Of a stretch of DNA of 5,832 nt, positions 4,663-5,832 are shown piece after piece (the stretch's first letter is position 1; each line of letters starts with the position of its first letter). The notes under the pieces were generated by a model. It ran no database searches. It saw only the letters and a program-made list of their open reading frames with translations, and had not been told where the DNA came from. This DNA comes from an uncultured Ignavibacteria bacterium (GTDB lineage Bacteria; Bacteroidota; Ignavibacteria; Ignavibacteriales; Melioribacteraceae): assembly GCA_937930275.1 (NCBI GenBank), contig CALGLM010000503.1:1-5832 (forward strand), in the 5' to 3' direction. The position numbers and the translations under genes were made by a program.

Positions 4663-5832
4663 CTATAAAATATATTTGCTTAAATCTCTATTCTTTACAA
4701 TTTTATTAAGCTTTTCGCTAACATACTCGCCGGTAATAACAATATCGTTTTCAGGCATTTTATCAGGAACTTCAAATAAAATTTCATCGAGTAACGTTGT
4801 TAAAATTGTATGAAGCCTTCGTGCGCCAATATTTTCAACCTGCTCGTTAACAGCTGCGGCAATTCTTGCTATTTCGGCAATACTATCTTCGTTAAACGAT
4901 ATATTAACATTTTCCGTTTCTAAAAGTGCGGCATATTGTTTTAACAAGGCATTTTGAGGCAGTGTTAAAATTTTAACAAAATCTTCCTCACTTAAACTTT
5001 TAAGTTCAACTCGAATAGGAAACCTACCTTGCAATTCGGGTATTAAGTCCGATGGTTTTGCAATATGGAAAGCGCCGCTTGCAATAAATAAAATGTGGTC
5101 TGTTTTTACAACGCCGTATTTTGTATTAACCGTACTTCCTTCAACAATGGGCAATAAATCACGCTGAACTCCTTCTCTACTTACGTCCGGTCCGTGTCCT
5201 TTTCCTCCGGAACCGGCAATTTTATCTATCTCGTCAATAAATACAATTCCCAAATTTTGTACCCTGTTAACCGCTTCTTTCTGTACGGTTTCCATATCAA
5301 TTAGCTTTTCGGTTTCTTCCTGAATAAATATACGTCTTGCTTCTTTAATAGGAGCTTTACGTTTTTTCTTTTTCTTGGGCATTACACTGCTTACTATTTC
5401 TTGTATATTAATGCCCATGTCATCCATTCCGAAAGGTCCCATTACCTGCATACCGACAGCCTGTTGAGTTGAATCAAACTCAATTACCCTTTCATCCATA
5501 TCTCCTTTTTTCAGTTTTTGACGCATCCAGTCGCGTGTTTTTTCGTTCTGGTTAGAATCTTCCGTTGTATTATTATTTTCATCGGCGGCATATTTTGGTA
5601 AAGGAGGAATTAATATGTCCAATATTTTATCTTCCGCTATTTGTTCGGCTTTAGCTTGTACTCCTACCGCCATTTCCGAACGAACCATATTAACCGATAA
5701 TTCAACTAAATCTCTAATCATAGATTCAACATCGCGTCCTACGTATCCTACTTCGGTAAATTTTGATGCTTCCACTTTTATAAAAGGGGCACCGGATAAT
5801 TTTGCAAGCCTTCTTGCAATTTCGGTTTTTCC
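4663..5832 (-). CDS. hslU: ATP-dependent protease ATPase subunit HslU (5' end cut by window edge)
   Basis: The frame is open to base 5832. The first visible residues, [22 protein letters not shown], are the end of Walker A and its helix, so by alignment to E. coli HslU as I remember it (443 residues) about 60 N-terminal residues lie outside. The GTG at 5775 is an internal Val codon, not the start. Numbering visible residues: pore loop GYVGRD (29-34); the intermediate domain, which includes a Lys-rich PKKKKKRK stretch (152-159); Walker [10 protein letters not shown] (195-203); [15 protein letters not shown]; sensor 1 region ILFIASGAF; arginine finger in [11 protein letters not shown] (Arg270); sensor 2 NIGARRLHT; and the C-terminal DLSKYIL tail, which in this family inserts into HslV. 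HslU unfolds substrates and feeds them to the HslV peptidase in the cytoplasm. hslV usually lies directly upstream, which here would be beyond the right edge. The frame is intact. Confidence 0.97.
   Translation of the reverse strand, partial: GKTEIARRLAKLSGAPFIKVEASKFTEVGYVGRDVESMIRDLVELSVNMVRSEMAVGVQAKAEQIAEDKILDILIPPLPKYAADENNNTTEDSNQNEKTRDWMRQKLKKGDMDERVIEFDSTQQAVGMQVMGPFGMDDMGINIQEIVSSVMPKKKKKRKAPIKEARRIFIQEETEKLIDMETVQKEAVNRVQNLGIVFIDEIDKIAGSGGKGHGPDVSREGVQRDLLPIVEGSTVNTKYGVVKTDHILFIASGAFHIAKPSDLIPELQGRFPIRVELKSLSEEDFVKILTLPQNALLKQYAALLETENVNISFNEDSIAEIARIAAAVNEQVENIGARRLHTILTTLLDEILFEVPDKMPENDIVITGEYVSEKLNKIVKNRDLSKYIL

Noticed and set aside
5773..5775. GTG as a start codon for hslU
   Set aside because: The frame continues upstream with [10 protein letters not shown] and PFIKVEA, which are conserved HslU sequence, so this is an internal Val codon.

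Overview
The window is a low-GC (by eye about one third G+C) bacterial chromosomal segment with standard genetic code and short intergenic gaps. The gene set (HslU, a lipoprotein HAD phosphatase, an E. coli-type aspartase, a DUF4143 ATPase) suggests a Gram-negative anaerobe or facultative organism. A Bacteroidota/FCB-group or similar AT-rich lineage such as Elusimicrobiota or Spirochaetota would fit, but nothing here fixes the phylum. No rRNA, tRNA, CRISPR array or transposase gene was seen.

Layout, left to right: (1) a minus-strand GyrI-like ligand-binding domain protein whose last few residues run off the left edge (1-492); (2) a 196-nt divergent promoter region (493-688); (3) a plus-strand fusion of a cyclic-nucleotide-binding-type (CNB) sensor domain to a complete aspartate ammonia-lyase (689-2563); (4) a hairpin between convergent genes (2573-2602); (5) a minus-strand AAA ATPase of the DUF4143 family (2601-3725); (6) a 217-nt intergenic region rich in inverted repeats (3726-3942), including two abutting stem-loops with the same loop sequence; (7) a minus-strand HAD subfamily IIIB acid-phosphatase-like lipoprotein (3943-4587); (8) a strong intrinsic terminator (4602-4647); (9) minus-strand hslU, which runs off the right edge and lacks about 60 N-terminal residues (4663-5832).

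The genes do not form an obvious pathway. HslU is a proteostasis ATPase. The aspartase makes fumarate and ammonia from aspartate, feeding fumarate respiration or amino-acid catabolism. The phosphatase probably acts in the periplasm, and the DUF4143 ATPase is an accessory gene of unclear role. The two points most worth a second look are the sensor-aspartase fusion, whose CNB cassette lacks the usual phosphate-binding arginine, and the paired stem-loops at 3863-3928. The mismatches in the first of those stems are all G-U wobbles on the minus-strand RNA, which is the direction in which the neighbouring genes are transcribed.
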